The notes: generated by a model from the sequence alone, not told the origin. 64,000 nucleotides of DNA from Saccharum officinarum (GCA_020631735.1 CM036221.1:14613381-14677380); one strand, 5' to 3'; positions 11,630 through 24,946 are shown, counted from the first letter of the stretch. Numbers and translations: made by a program.

Positions 11630-14600
11630 AAAAGAATCGCGTCCTGAGATTCGGAATGGAAGACCTTTTAAGGAAGAGAGACACGTTATCTAGTTCACAA
11701 CATCTGCTACAGCATTCAGGTATAAAGCTTCAACATCGATGAACAATTTGGCCAAAGGCACTTTCTGATACTTACTCTTTATGGTAAATTTGTCTAAAGA
11801 ATTTCCTTCATTGACTTCCATGAGGCATTATTACTTTGGGAGGAATTCAAGATTGCACATACTGTATTCTCAGTGTACAGAGATCATTTGGTCCATGAGC
11901 GACCACTCACAAGTATCTGATTCTTTAATGAACATAACATGGCCCGTATGAACTTTACACTAGACCGAAATCTTCAGAAGTATACTCGTTGAAATGACTC
12001 TATGTTCACATGGTTTTGAAAAGCAGTTCTCTACCAAAATGGCTTGAGTACAACCTTCCAAAAGGGTGAGATCATAGACGACAAATATACTCTGAGGTTA
12101 TAGGATACTGACTAACCAATAGACAGGGTCTATGTTGGTCGTAATTGTTCCTTCATTTAGACACCAACTAAAGGAAAAATACTTGTGGTCCCATGTGTGC
12201 AGTTCTTTTTCTCTGACGACAACACTGTATTATCTGAGTCTGTCGAGGGGTCAATGAATGTGATAGCTGACTCTGTCGGCTTCGTATTCCTGCCAACAGC
12301 TACCTAATAAGATTCTTTTATCCAAAGACAACAGTTATCTGGGTTGAATCAGATGCAACCTCTTGGTAAAAACATGTATAAGGTACCAAAGTATGTCATC
12401 ATTGGAAATTAATTCCCAAAGAAAGACATAGCGAGGCCTTAAGGACAACAAAAGTTGTAATATTTACTAAACCGCGGGGAGTAGTCTACCACCAAGCGAT
12501 TGAGTAAAATTTTCCTTGGTGACTTAGTTGTATTATAAGTTGGGCTGACTTGCAGCATAACAACTTTGTCAGGCCAACTTTCACCTTGAGGCTTCCTTTT
12601 TAGGATCAAATAGCAGCTCTAAGATGGGAAATCTGTTGTTCGACACTTTTCAAATTGCTTTTGATTCACGATGGTATAAATTGATTTGCAGAAACCAAGG
12701 CTACTCGTACATTGGGGATACGAGAAACCAAAAGCAAATGAAAGAGTGTAAACTAGTATCTGTGAGACCTCAAAAGGACCATCCAACAGCAGATCTCGAC
12801 TATTAATTTACATACCAATCCGAGGATGCACACGCTTTGAACTTGCAGGTTACTTTTGCAGGGCAAAACACATATTCTGCCTAGAGAACATTCCTACAAG
12901 GATAAGGAACCACTTCTGAATATTCCTTGACACTTCGTCCAATAAAGTTATGGACAAACCATTTGTGGCACCTATGAGCACAAGGATGCTAATTGAAACT
13001 AGGTCATGCTTTCTCTAATTCTTCGCTTTAGCTGATAGAACACCTTGCACTATCTGTGTGATTGTCCAAGATGGAATTGACTTGGTCGTAATGACTCTGG
13101 ACGACAGAGTATCACTCCAGTTATTGGCTAGTTGATTAACTTCTTGTTGGTTATTGCTCTGTAAGACCTAGCCTTCGTAGCTACCAATGAGTCATTACCT
13201 AACTGGAGATTAACCTTCCTATTGGTAACTAATTAGTTGTCTCTCAACACTAAAAAGTTCCAATTCTTCATTCTCGACCACAACAACTATGGTTGATGCA
13301 GAACAGATGGTTGTCATCGAAGTCAGTGGATAAGGAGTCACACCAAAGATGGTTGATTTCGACGGTATGGCCATTATGCATACAAAGGTTAAAACTTGTA
13401 TATTGTAACGATCGAGTCTTATCCAGCGGATGACTTGCCCAACATTAGGTGTCGTGTGTCCTTTTTATCCAATAGAGATGAGATACTTGCTTACTAGATG
13501 ACGTTCGTCAATAGTCTGACAACTAAGTAGAGTCACTTGTCTACCATCTATTGCAGTCTGTTAATGTTTATGTCAGTAACCTGTTCTTCAAAGGTTATCC
13601 TCTTAGTAACTTCAGGAGGAAGTTTTACTACTTTTAGTTCAATATAAGGGTCTTTTGATAAGATATGGGAAAACAACCAAGAAAGAAGGTCACATGAACA
13701 TCACATCAGCGTTGTTCTGCAATGGATTATGATTAGAAACCATGATACCAGCGCGTGCCGAGCAGCACAACCTTGTGTGTGCACCCACAAGAGGCTCTCG
13801 GTTTCGTCACGGCACCATTAGTTGCTACTCATAACACCATTACTGAACATGCACCCGATGAGGAATTTCAATGACACAGATTAGGTTGATAAGGTAGATG
13901 CACGAATTTACAAGCACACGATTTTGAGGCCATAGCAGAGAGATGTTGCGTCACAGTAGCTAACCTTTGGGAGAGGTAACCGGAAGATCCAACATGGATT
14001 TGGGTATGGTCTCCACAACTGGTAACGTACGAACCATGGTCAAAGGCTAGCGTTGATGGAAAATAACTTGGTAGGTCAGTCGACATGGTCTTCACAAAAA
14101 GGGTTGGAAAACATCCACGACTTATACAAACATATAGGAGAACAAAACTTTGAGCCTTCGGTCAAGCAACGGCATGGATACAAACATTCAAGGGATAATC
14201 ACCACGTCTACAGGCTCAGGCTCCTAAGAGAGAGAACCTAATTGAAGACAACAACCAAATAATTACATAACGTGAACGTTGTTCTAGGATAAAGCTATGT
14301 GACACTTGTATGCTCACCGAGGACAAACGAGGTGATAACTACGGCTTTACCCAAAGTAACAAGCATACATCCATGCATCATAAATTCAAGCAAACACATG
14401 AAGAAGCTTAAACAAATGACTCAAGCAACTATTACCAAGCAAAAAGCTCACCCAAAATAAGCATTTATCTCAAGCATGAACTAACTACAAGTTTAGCTCT
14501 AAACAAATGCTAGCTAAGGGAGCCAACTTAGCATGTGCATAGAATCTAGACAGCAGCACAGTAGTTACTTGTTTCAACCATAACTAAGGTTGTAGACATC

Positions 14601-16330
14601 CCACAAAGGTGATCCTAGACTTTCTAGAAAGATTAGGAAGATGACTACACTTAAGTTACTCATACCAAAAGCAAATTCATAGATTAACATGACCAAAAAT
14701 GCTAATGTTTCAGATCTGTACCAATATGGACAGAAAACTGACAAGAACTTCAAAAATGCAAAACTGGAGTTCTAGGGACACAACAAGGCTAAGCCTTAAC
14801 TTTATGTAAAGCTTATTAAGTTGTCTATAACTTTCTTATTATCATATTAAGATGATTCTATAGCTAACAAGGCCAAACAAGACAAGGAAAACATCTCTAC
14901 CCAGATTTGGACAGACTCTGTCATCCCACATTACAAGCTCATAAGTAGAGATTTAGACCACCAAAATTAGTGTTATAGGACATTTTAGAAATCTTAGAAA
15001 AAAAGTACTACACTTCTTCTATTATCTCCAAGACATGATTCCCTATGCACATAGGTCAAATAAATCAAACATTCAGATCTATTCAGAGCATAAACAAAAC
15101 CTGACAGTAAACTTCTAAAATTCATAATTCTCAAACCATAATACCTAGGGTCATGGAATTTTAGGACAAGCTAGATAAGTAAGTTAGCTACAATTTTGGT
15201 ATTCTCTATAACTACAGAAAACACCATTATGATCACGCAAGCATCACTACAACAGAAATCGTTCTAACAGTCAACGTTCAACAAACAAAACAAAGCTTGC
15301 CTTTGTTCTACCTAACAAGAGAGCACACAAACATGTTATTCTAGTAGCTCTAAATTTTTGTTACCTTAGACCAACACGAATTTAATTCATTCATGAGAAC
15401 CCATAATTACTTAAGGGAGGTTTAAAGCATTGGCAAACGCTTGGGTGAGCAACATAGAGTAAGACATTCATGTTTAGCTTCACACAAGAAAGATAGTGTA
15501 CTACATTGATCACAAGTTACTTATCATTTGAACAAGGGTGAGAGGAGCATAGCTATGCATAAAGCAACAATCATGAAGATGCATGTTTCGTCCTATTCGT
15601 CCTCACAAGATTGCCAACCTAAGGTGGCAATCACGTTCTATGTCGGTGGCATAACACGCACTCTCTCGATATATAGCTAGTCGTCAGCTACATTAGCCTT
15701 ACGCATTCATGGTTAGCATACCTGCAGAAAAAATTCATTGCAGCCCAACATTTCCCAATAGAGCACACAATGAAAGCAGTAAGTAAATTTTTTTTAAGTA
15801 CTCCCATATACATATACCCCTGTATATATACATGTAGCACCAAAACTACCCGAATCATTCGATCACCCACAATTAAGTACCTTCATATATACATGTGTGT
15901 AACATGTAAATAATCCAGTAACCAAAACTAGCTCTCCCCTAGACCGAGGGTTGTACGGTCATGCTCTCACAACTCACACTTACCTGAGCGTAGGTGCGAC
16001 GTTGCATAAAAGTAAACTAACAACATATATGGCTATTTCATATATGAAGGTTACCTCTAATCTGACACACTGGGTAGCATAATGTGAGAGAGTCATCACA
16101 CATACATACCTTGGCCTGGGCGTAGATGCATAAATGAAAAACCCCCAAGTTAGTACTTATATAAGCCACCTAATAATCCTTATATGGGCATAAGGAAATT
16201 GACCACTGGCATACTAGGTTTAGAATTCAGATTTGACAAACCTATATATAACTATAAGTTGATAAAACTGATTTTATAAAATAAAACCATTGTTTTAAAT
16301 ACACATATGACAAGTTTAATGTTGAATCTC

Positions 16331-16342
16331 GCTCTGATACCA
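16331..16342 (-). promoter_or_regulatory. Primer-binding site of the large element (tRNA-iMet)
   Basis: Minus-strand TGGTATCAGAGC, complementary to initiator Met tRNA and separated from the LTR end by two bases. Confidence 0.9.
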
Positions 16343-16344
16343 GC

Positions 16345-19300
16345 TGTAACGGAACCGTCCAAATTATAAGAGCACAAGTACAAAAACAATCACTGAAATG
16401 ATCAAATTCTCGCACTTGAGCCCATATAACTCCGGTAGTCCAATGAAATCACGAGGGAATTCAAACCAACCAACATACAAGCCAAGATCGTAGTGATTCA
16501 ACATAACAAGTCACATGTTACATCCATTCCACAAGTAATTCAATATACATCGGAGTTCAACATAGTTATTACAACTTAAGTTCAAAAGTAGCGGAAGCAA
16601 AGTAATTTGAAACTAACATTATTCTTATTTCAAATACATGCCAGTACCATGGTCGACTTCCAACAAAAGCATTATAGAGAAGATGACTCAGAAGGATCAT
16701 GCCCATGATCACACTCCGCCACTAAGGCAGGAGCCAACCAACTCTTGCAGTCGCCGTGATACATCATAACCTGCAACAAGTGGGGATAAAACCCTGAGTA
16801 TAAGAAGGTACTCAGCTAGACTTACCCGTCAGAAACCAGAAATAAGGTGACACCAAGGATCATGCAAGGCTGATATAAAGTGGGGCTAGCTTGACAACAT
16901 TTTGCATAAAAGCTTAATATAGATGATCAATCATTAATGCTTAAGCATCAAGTTAATTATCATTAACCTATCATCTATATTAGAACCTGTACTAGAGCAC
17001 TCACTTTATTAGGAGCAAACAATATTAACCATAGCAGGTATAAATTGAGGCAACCTTTCCATCGTGATCCAATTAACCATCAGTTCAATTTAATTGAATC
17101 TGCGTTGCCGCTGCTCAAGTCAAGTGCTCACTAACCGGGAGCGACGGCGATTCGAATCGAATTCCTATCTAGCTGGAGGGGTATTTCTAACACTCACCGC
17201 GCAGGCCCCTGCCAGGGTCGCACAAGCCACCTTTTCATATGATTCAGGAATCGCGGGTCCGAATAATGTCGCGACCCCAAGGGCGACACTCTGCCAGGTG
17301 ATAGGGACTCTAACCCCCCTTGGTCTCACGCCAATGTCCCCAAGCACATCCTTTCTCTCCTCCAAGAAGCAACCTACCATTCGATTCCCGGCCTGAACCA
17401 TATTACTCGGCTTCGCGGTCGGAACGGCTTATCCGGCCAACTAAGTGTTAGACTGCGTTCAACATGACTCAAGGACGTACAGCGAATCGGTCCTTAAACG
17501 ACTCAGACGGGGATAGATTCACACCCAAGACCTCCATGTCTTGTCGCTTCACTATCATAATCCCGCCCGGTCTCATTTCATTTTATTAACACATGGTTCC
17601 TTTCCACGATAGCAAATATAGCCAACCGTGCCATATATGAATATCTCTATATCTCGCAGGTGACAGGAAATCACCTGACTTCTACCGCTTAAAGAAGGGC
17701 TAAGCATCTACTCGATCCTAGTCTATGTAGGATTCAAGGATTCATATATCTGGACAAGGAATGATATAATGCAGCAAGGGTTTCCAACCAACTCCTACCA
17801 CTTAATGCAACAATACTTATAACATATATAGAATTAATTGCTTTGAAGGTAGGAGGCTTATAATGTTCTGGGGCTTGCCTGGGATCCGACTCAAGTTAGA
17901 GTATGTCAGATGAAACCCGCTTGGCGAGCATATTCCAATCTACCACTTGTCCGGTCCTTCGATCTTCGGGATGGATCCACCAACTCCATCTTCGGGTTTG
18001 GCTCCACCTTAGATCCTTCACGCGTTTCTGCTAGCGTACCTAAATGAGGTGCAACAATGCATATGTATGAATGCATAGAAGTGCAATAAGCAGAGTAATC
18101 AAACAAGCATACCAAAGTTCTCATAAACACCTAGAGCTAATTAACTTAATTCTCACTAAGGCATAACATAGAAGAAGGCAAGCACATCAATCAAGAACCA
18201 AGTCTCACAAGCTCACAGGGCACTAAACCAAGTACCATCAAGGATATGAGCCACACTTCCACACCCTAGCATGGCAAAGTCAATCAAAGCACTAGAACAA
18301 GAATCTGCTACTTTCTGGACATACATACAGTAGCCCAGTAAATCAATCATAACTGGAGATCCCTAAATCCAAATGACTTGCAAGAAGACATTATGGAAAG
18401 CTTATGAAATTCTCTACAATTCATTTATAAACATCACAGCATGATTCCAAAGTTTAACATGTCGAATTTACACAAATACCAAAATTGGTCTAACAAGACA
18501 GAGAGCAAGCAATTCTGTAACCTAACTTTAAACAGCTGTAGTTTCTAAACCATATGGCCAAATGCCACCAAATTTTAACAGCAGCTAGATCATGAAATTC
18601 ACAACAACTTTGTTATAGCACACAAGACATGAAAACATCATTTGCATAGGGTAATTAACAATATCCTCAAATCTGTTCAGAAACCTCATTTGCAAGAAAT
18701 AATTATTAACTTATGTTGCAAACATATAATTAGACCAAACCAACTTTACCAACATGTCACACAAGACTAATGAACACCAGAAAACACAGTGCCCAATACT
18801 AAATAATTTCTTTTAATACATTTTCTTAATTTATTTAGATAAGTAGGTGGAATTATGACCACATCATAAAGATGCTCAATAAATTCTACCAAAATTACAG
18901 GGGTCTACAAATGCTCTCAAAAGTCTACTGTCCAAATTTCAAGCCATTTAGACAAGTAGATCAACCTCTATGAAAAAGACAAATAGCTATTGCAATAAAT
19001 CATGTAAAAGCAAATTAAACCTAAAACTCAATATTTTCTGTGAACCCAAGGCCATATTATGAATCAATATGATAGAGAAACATCATACTCAGGTAATGGA
19101 ACAACATTTTATATTTTATCATTTATATATTATTTATAAGCTATTTATCAAGCTATAAACAAGTTAAATCAATAACTTGAGCATACAGTAAGCAATGACC
19201 ATGAAATTTATACCACAGTACATCCATAGCATGACAAGCCTACCATAAAAATTTCACATCAATTGGAGCAACACAACTCAAGATATAAAATAACAAGCAA

Positions 19301-21576
19301 TATAATGAAATTTTCCTTATTTGACAAGGTCAAACCAAAATCTTGAGAAAACAGTGACCAACTAGGGTGTTTAACATTTTTCCTAGCAAGTACATGTCAT
19401 CACAAAATTAACAAAACAAGAATCACTATTTTTGGATGTCTAAAACTCCAGATCTTGCTCTGGTTAGGTTTAAAGGCATTTCTAGAGCACTTTTAAAACA
19501 TAAATAAAGACATCAGAAAACATCTACAAACATATAACATATTATGACTCCACTGCATAGATCTCTTCTCAAGGTTTCCAACAAGTCCATTTTTGCTATT
19601 TTTGGAATTACCTAGTATGAGACATGAATTTTAGAAGATTTACATGAAAATGAAATTCAAAAACCGAATTAAAACAACCCTAACGAATTTTGCTAGGTGC
19701 ACCCGGACATGCACCCAAATCAGTCACCGCATAACCGACGGGTGGGACCCACTGTTCGATTGGACCCACCTGTCATATACACAGAGAGACAGAGGGAGTC
19801 GGTCTTCTTCTTCTTTCCCCGGTGGAAGCAGAGAGGGGGAAAGATGACCGCCGGGGCGGTTCCGCCGGCCGGCTGCCGGCGACCCGGTGGCGGTGGAGCA
19901 GCGCGGGAGCTGCACGGTGGTGAGGCGCACCCGTGGCCACTCGCAGCGCGGCCTGCGGTCGTCCGTGGCCCTCTGGCCACGCGAGCCCGGACGCACGGCG
20001 GCGGCTTCGCCGCGACGGCAGTGCGGAGGCGCGGCCCGGCGAGCACCGACGACGGCCGAGGGACGGGGAAGCGCAAGGGGGTCCGCGCGAACTCAAAGGT
20101 GATTGCAGCTCGGCCGGTTATGGCTCATGGCCTCCTGGCCGCGCACACCGGCGTCCGCGACGGCCACGGCACCGGTGGCTGCGCGCCACAGCGGTGATGC
20201 GAGGCCGGGGAGGGGCGCATCGGGGTCGGCGTGTGGCAGGGAAGTCGATGCCGCGCTTGGCTGAGGGAAGGGAGGAGGGACGGTGTGGGCAGGAAGCTCG
20301 AGCTAGAGCTCGAACCGGCCATGGCGGCAGTGGCCACGGAGGAGCGCTCCAGCGCGGGAGAGAGCGGAGGAGGGCGAGCAGGTCATCGAGAATGTCGAGT
20401 GAGGGGGCGTCTCGGGCAGCTCGGATTCTCCTCATCGCGAGCAGAGGGCAGGGGCACGCGGCAGCCGCGGTGGGGCGCGCTCATGCGCATGGAGGACACG
20501 CACTAGACCACGCGTCGGCGGTTGAGGCAATTCATCGAGCACGTGGTGTGCGTGCGTCAGTCTGACTTGGGGGCCATGTTTGGGTCAGCTATGGGCCGAA
20601 TTTGGATATGGGCCAAAAAGAAAATTTGTTCATCTCAGTATGCTCTACAATTTCTATTGAGGGGTCATAGTCATTGGAGCTGTAGATTAGGAGATAATTA
20701 GTCCCAAAATTACTAGTGTCAACACGTTGATAACGGTCACGGAAATTCGCTTTCGGAGGTCAAAACTCGGTCAAACTCAGTGCAACTTTTTGTATGCTAC
20801 TCTCCATAATATAACCTTCAACTTTTATTTTTGGACTAACTCAAGTTACTTAACGAAATTTGGAGAACGCGAGATGCCAACGTCGGAGACACTGAAATCG
20901 AGGCTTTAAAATGGCTAAGTGCTGAAATCAGCCCTAAAACTGACTTGTGAGCCCTGTTTGAGCATGGTCCACACATTTTCATGACTTGACTCTTAAATAA
21001 AGTTTGTTCCTTATTAAATTCCATACAACTTTGTCAAAGGGTGCACAGTCATGCAAAGCTTCTAGGTCACACTTTTGAAATGGTCAAACCACAGGGCTCT
21101 AGGGTCCATACATGGTCAACCACCAATTAGAAGCATAATTAGGCAAAATGATCAACATGAACATTGTTCCATTAAGTGTCCTAAGTGTAGTTAAGGTCTT
21201 GTAGAGTTCAGCTAGAGTCATTTGGACAAGTTTGCAAGGTTTAGTTGATGATCTATAGTTCCATTAACTTAATGGGACAGATTCCAATAGGAATGGAACT
21301 TATCATTTCATGTGACTTTTTGATTCCAAACTTCATGAAACTTTTCCAGGGATCAATATAGATAGAATGTGATGTGAGACACATGAAGATATTTCCATAA
21401 CACCACCCAAACATATATCTTTGAAAAGAGACCTATATGTAAAGCAATGATGCAACATCCACTTTAGGTTAGGCTCATCTCCATAGGTTGACCTTGACAT
21501 TGTCATCTCCACTTAATTTATCGTGTTTGAGCTTAAACCCACTACTTAATTGGTGATAAACACCTGGGGTGTTACA
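16345..21576 (-). repeat. 5' LTR of the large non-autonomous element (5232 bp)
   Basis: This is the promoter-proximal LTR for minus-strand transcription, next to the PBS at 16331-16342. Differences from the other LTR are scattered transitions and transversions, denser in the GC-rich island and in the last kilobase (about 20560-21510). The equivalent GC-rich island is about 19830-20580. Confidence 0.93.
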
Positions 21577-21581
21577 GCTAT
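21577..21581. repeat. Target-site duplication GCTAT, right copy
   Basis: Perfect 5-bp match to 6378-6382. It marks the right edge of the insertion into the copia LTR. Confidence 0.9.
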
Positions 21582-22617
21582 GACCGGACACGCTCTAGCG
21601 TATGATCGGACGTGCTCTAGCGAATGACTGAACGCGCTCTAGCGTATGACCGGACGCGCCGCACCTGGCGTCCGGTCGGAGTCCAGTAAGCTCCCACCGC
21701 GATCGGACGCGCTGCGTGTCCGATCAGCACTCCGCTGCTCTCTGTCCCTCTGGACGCCTAACCGGACGCTCTGGTTGCGTGAGGGACCGGACGCGCCAGT
21801 CGCACGTTCTCTTTCAGCGCACAGGTGAACTGACCGGACGCGCTGGTCAGGCCAGACCAGCGTCCGGTCACTAATCCTAAGCGCGCTGACCGGATTGAAC
21901 TGACCGGACGCGTCTGGTCAAACCGTGACCGCGTCCGGTGCAGCGTCCGGTCACCACAGTGACCGCCGTTCGCCTCCGTTTCTTTTCTGACTTTCGGCAC
22001 AGTAGAAAATAGGCATTTCACTTCCCCAAAAAGCGCCGAATCCCGCCGAGCAAGCTCGGCGGGAGGGAGAGAGGAACCCAAACCCCTCTCTACCGCTTAA
22101 ACTCCACCGTCTTCGCAAAAGTGCTAACACCACCAAGTGTACATCACCATGTGCATGTGTGTTAGCATTTCATAAAACATTTTTCAAGGCGTTATGTTAG
22201 CTCTTTACTAGATCCTAATGCATATGCTCAAGACATTGATCTAGTGGCACTTGATTTCTGAGCTAACTGTGATTGCCCCTCTTGATAGTCGGCTATGTAT
22301 CCTAAACCCGGTCAATCATTTCTCTACTCATCTTAGACCGACAAAAGAAAAACCCTATGGTTATACCTTTTGCCTTGCGCTCTTAGATCCTTCTCTTCCA
22401 CTTGATCATCATGTCCATCATATTAGGTGCATCTCCACCATGATCATCATTTCATGTCCATGCACCATCTCTTTGTGATCTTGTGGCCACCACTCCTTGC
22501 CACATACACCTTCATCACATGTGTTGTTTATGCCTAACTCAAAATACTTAACACATGACATTAGCAACTTGGTGTCATTAATTACCAAAACCAAACTTGG
22601 GCTTTCATCCGTCCCCA
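21582..22617 (-). repeat. Copia 5' LTR, 5' part (distal piece) with CCGGACG palindrome array
   Basis: This continues the copia LTR beyond the nested insertion. Rejoined with 5453-6382 the LTR is about 1.97 kb. It begins with about ten degenerate copies of a CCGGACGCG-type motif in both orientations (21582-21960), and the other end reads TGGGGACGG on the minus strand (22599-22617), giving a TG start. Palindromic CCG/CGG arrays in Sirevirus LTR cis-regions are a described family trait. Confidence 0.75.
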
Positions 22618-23526
22618 TAGCTCAAGTCGATTGGAATGACCGATGCTCCTCCCTCTCCTCTCCTCCGTTTCCATAGCTCAGTCGATGGAAACGGTGATGG
22701 ATATGACCAAATTGTGAGTGGATCCCATATGTTTTTTTTGCGCAAGAAGTGGATCCCATATGTTAGTGTCTACTAAAGTAAATTTAAGGGCCCTAATTTT
22801 AGGGCTTCTATTAGAATAGATGCAAAAAAAACTGAGTAGAAAGAATTCTTAAATTAAAATAGAAATCCTAATTTAATGGTTTCTGTTAGAGTTGCTCAGC
22901 CCTCGTCAACAAAAGTGAAAGGGGTGCGATGCGATGTCTGAGTAAAACTGTCTTTGAACACCTGCAGCGACGTCGATGAGAAGTAAAGAGGCGGCACTCT
23001 GGTGTATGGCAGGAGCAGAACACCTCTCGGAGATCATCTCAATATAATACAGCGCTAATTTTCCTTTTAGCTATTTCTTGCTGAGGGTGGCCTGAGTTGT
23101 ACAGTCTTCTCACTCTAAAAATATACATATGTGTGTGTGACTTTGATAAACAAGCGTATCACACAAAGGATTTTGAATTTCTGATTTTTTATTATTAGTA
23201 TGATTTGTTTATCAAATGCATTTATTTGGTCCAAAAAACCACTCCAGATTACTATACTATACTAGTAGCTACCAGCATCTTAGGTAGTCATACTTTCACA
23301 TCAAAGAGACACGACAGTTGACAAAGGGGGCTATGCATTGAACTTTTGGGGTGTGTGTGTCTGTGTTTCTCATGCTCTTAATGGATTAGGTTGTTAAGGA
23401 GTTAGCAAGTAAAATATGAAAGGGATGGGCTTGACCTAAGCATGCTCGGAGCCCTTAAGCAGTCCAATAACATATAACATATGATGTTAAAGAATAAGTT
23501 GCTGAATATCACGCGAATAAGTGAAA
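22618..23526. other. Intergenic, no gene seen
   Basis: AT-rich sequence between the copia LTR and SINE/MITE sequence. A near-duplicate of about 20 bp around CATAGCTC occurs at 22612 and 22669, next to the LTR edge. A micro-insertion lies at 22734-22747. No coding frame of note. Confidence 0.6.
22717..22764 (-). mobile_element. Micro-retroposon 1: 14-bp oligo(T) insert with 17-bp direct repeats
   Basis: The 17-bp repeat AGTGGATCCCATATGTT occurs at 22717-22733 and 22748-22764. Between them is TTTTTTGCGCAAGA (14 bp). The homopolymer directly abuts one repeat copy, as expected for a minus-orientation poly(A) tail made by target-primed reverse transcription. Confidence 0.6.
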
Positions 23527-23626
23527 GGCCTATAGCGTAGTGGTTACAAGAGCCTAAGTAGTATCTCTATGCTTGACTTCCCATGGGAGCGAATTTCTAG
23601 GATTTAACACCGTTATGTTTTCAGAA
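23527..23626 (+). mobile_element. 5' part of an Au-type SINE
   Basis: The sequence has a tRNA-like head (TAGCGTAGTGGTTAC, resembling an A box) and then GGGAGCGAATTT and GGATTTAAC. The latter is shared with the fuller SINE at 46916-47190. The 3' half is missing; a Tourist MITE follows directly. Confidence 0.55.
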
Positions 23627-23636
23627 CTTCAATTTA

Positions 23637-23867
23637 GGCCCTGTTTGGTTTCCACATGTTAAAGTTTAACTCCCATCACATCAATGTTGCGGCAAATGCA
23701 TGGAGTACTAAATGTAGACTAATTGCATGTATGTCGGCACATATTAGGAGTAATTTACGAGACGAATCTATTAAGCCTAATTAGTCCAAAATTGCAAACT
23801 TTTTATCAAATAAGACGAAAGTGCTACATTGTTTGTTAAACTTTAACACCTCTCACCAAACATGCCC
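23637..23867. mobile_element. Tourist-like (PIF/Harbinger) MITE
   Basis: 231 bp with imperfect terminal inverted repeats (GGCCCTGTTTGG on the left; GGGCATGTTTGG reading inward from the right). It is flanked by TTA at 23634-23636 and 23868-23870, the 3-bp TWA target duplication of Tourist elements. A second copy of the family is at 49993-50220. Confidence 0.8.
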
Positions 23868-23870
23868 TTA

Positions 23871-24418
23871 TTCTAGACTAGAGAGCTGAGCAGTACTAAA
23901 CTTTTTCGTGGGCCAATTGTGGACATTTGGGCTGGGCTAGACCTAGCACGGCGGTCTGCCCCTTCTATATTGTTGTTCTTATCCACTATAATCCATTGGA
24001 GCCGTCCACACTGATCCTATTTGCAGTGTCATTTTCGCCAGGGTTGTTAAATTGCGTTGTCAGATGATGTCCATTAGAGATTTGCCTGAGTTGCTATCAG
24101 GCAAGTTCATTGGATCAAGGAGAGCTTGTACAATACAAGGAGGAAACTGGTGATGCGCCTATGATGCAGTCCATAATAGAACTGACCTAAAAATTTCTTA
24201 TGATTAACACTAATGTTTAGTAAAACCACAACCGAGGGCCAAACAATAATAGTAGTACTAGTTCAGGAACCAGTGATTAATTCATGCATGGTTTAGCATC
24301 ATATTATGCCAAAAAAAACAGCTGCATAGGCTTGTTACAAATTACAGTGCTACAGAAGTAAAAAAACAGAGTTTGTTTTACCAAAAAAAACTATAAATCA
24401 TTGTTCCTATACAGTTAC
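23871..24418. other. Intergenic, no gene seen
   Basis: About 550 bp of mixed-composition sequence with several A-runs. No frame, RNA gene or repeat structure that I can support. Confidence 0.5.
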
Positions 24419-24619
24419 CTACTCAATAATCATGCACTCAAACTTGCTCAAATCTTCTCCCACAAGGCCACAATCCAGGCAGAATGTCCTAGAACCTTCC
24501 TGTACATAAAGATAAACATCTAGAAGCTTCTTCTTGAATTTGTGACCACAAATAATTGAATGAGAGATTTCCAGAAGGGAAAAAATCATGCTATCACCCA
24601 CCCATCCCTGCCTTTGCAA
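24419..24619 (-). pseudogene. Possible exon or gene fragment, unknown function
   Basis: A 66-codon minus-strand frame with protein-like composition. It has CGHKFKKKLLDVYLYVQEG, then FCLDCGLVGEDLSKFECMII and a stop. The two CxxC-like cysteines and hydrophilic spacing look more like real protein than random AT-rich translation. I see no neighbouring exon, no promoter and no recognised family. It could be a relic of a captured or decayed gene. Confidence 0.25.
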
Positions 24620-24946
24620 TCCACAAGCTGCAGACCGAGTAGTGCCACGGTCTCCTATTTCTCCTTTTGCACAAAATGACTAAAAAAAGAAAAAAAGAAA
24701 AAGAAAACAGTTGTGACGGTGATGACGACACTATTGTGCTTGGCGATCTTTCTCAACTAACACTGTAGCCAAACTAAGCAACTCCAAAAGAGGGAAAGCT
24801 TATCTTTCTTCATCCTCACCTGTCACCCACCACTATTCTTTAGTGATATACTGTTGGCCTCTCATTGGTCCCGGCAAAAAAAAGGAGATAATATATAAAA
24901 TATACTATAAGTTGAATAATGGAAGGTTTGCCAACATTTGGATGAA

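Larger units (their letters stand above)
11617..16344 (-). other. Internal domain of the large element, non-coding
   Basis: 4.7 kb between the LTRs. The longest frames are about 60-75 codons without retroviral motifs. I looked for zinc knuckles, DSG/DTG protease, YVDD/YMDD and integrase signatures and saw none. A conserved but non-coding interior is the definition of LARD-type elements. It contains the PPT at one end and the PBS at the other. Confidence 0.8.
6383..21576 (-). mobile_element. Large non-autonomous LTR retrotransposon (LARD-type), complete
   Basis: Two direct LTRs (6383-11616, 5234 bp; 16345-21576, 5232 bp) flank 4728 bp. Both LTRs begin TGTAAC and end GTTACA on the plus strand. 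The flanking 5-bp sequences are identical (GCTAT at 6378-6382 and 21577-21581). PBS and PPT place the element on the minus strand. No gag or pol motif and no convincing open frame is present inside, so it must depend on enzymes of another element. Terminal TGTAACACC on the minus strand resembles several Ty3/gypsy families, but without protein domains the lineage is unassigned. By-eye comparison shows about 46 substitutions and two 1-bp indels between the LTRs (about 0.9%), indicating a recent insertion. Confidence 0.93.
1..22617 (-). mobile_element. Sirevirus-type Ty1/copia retrotransposon, degenerate, interrupted, left end outside window
   Basis: On the minus strand the order is 5' LTR (right side, split), primer-binding site, gag with two zinc knuckles, protease, integrase, reverse transcriptase, RNase H, then about 127 bp of 3' non-coding sequence running off the window. 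Integrase before RT is diagnostic of Ty1/copia. The long acidic/lysine-rich gag and the LTR edge containing a G-run flanked by TAGGCTAGA are typical of the Sirevirus lineage. The 3' LTR is not in the window. A younger element sits inside the 5' LTR (6383-21576). The reading frames are broken, so this copy is not autonomous. Confidence 0.9.

Noticed and set aside
15246..15260. CACTACAA-like sequence inside the large LTR element
   Set aside because: No matching inverted end or 3-bp duplication was found, so it is not called as a CACTA terminus.
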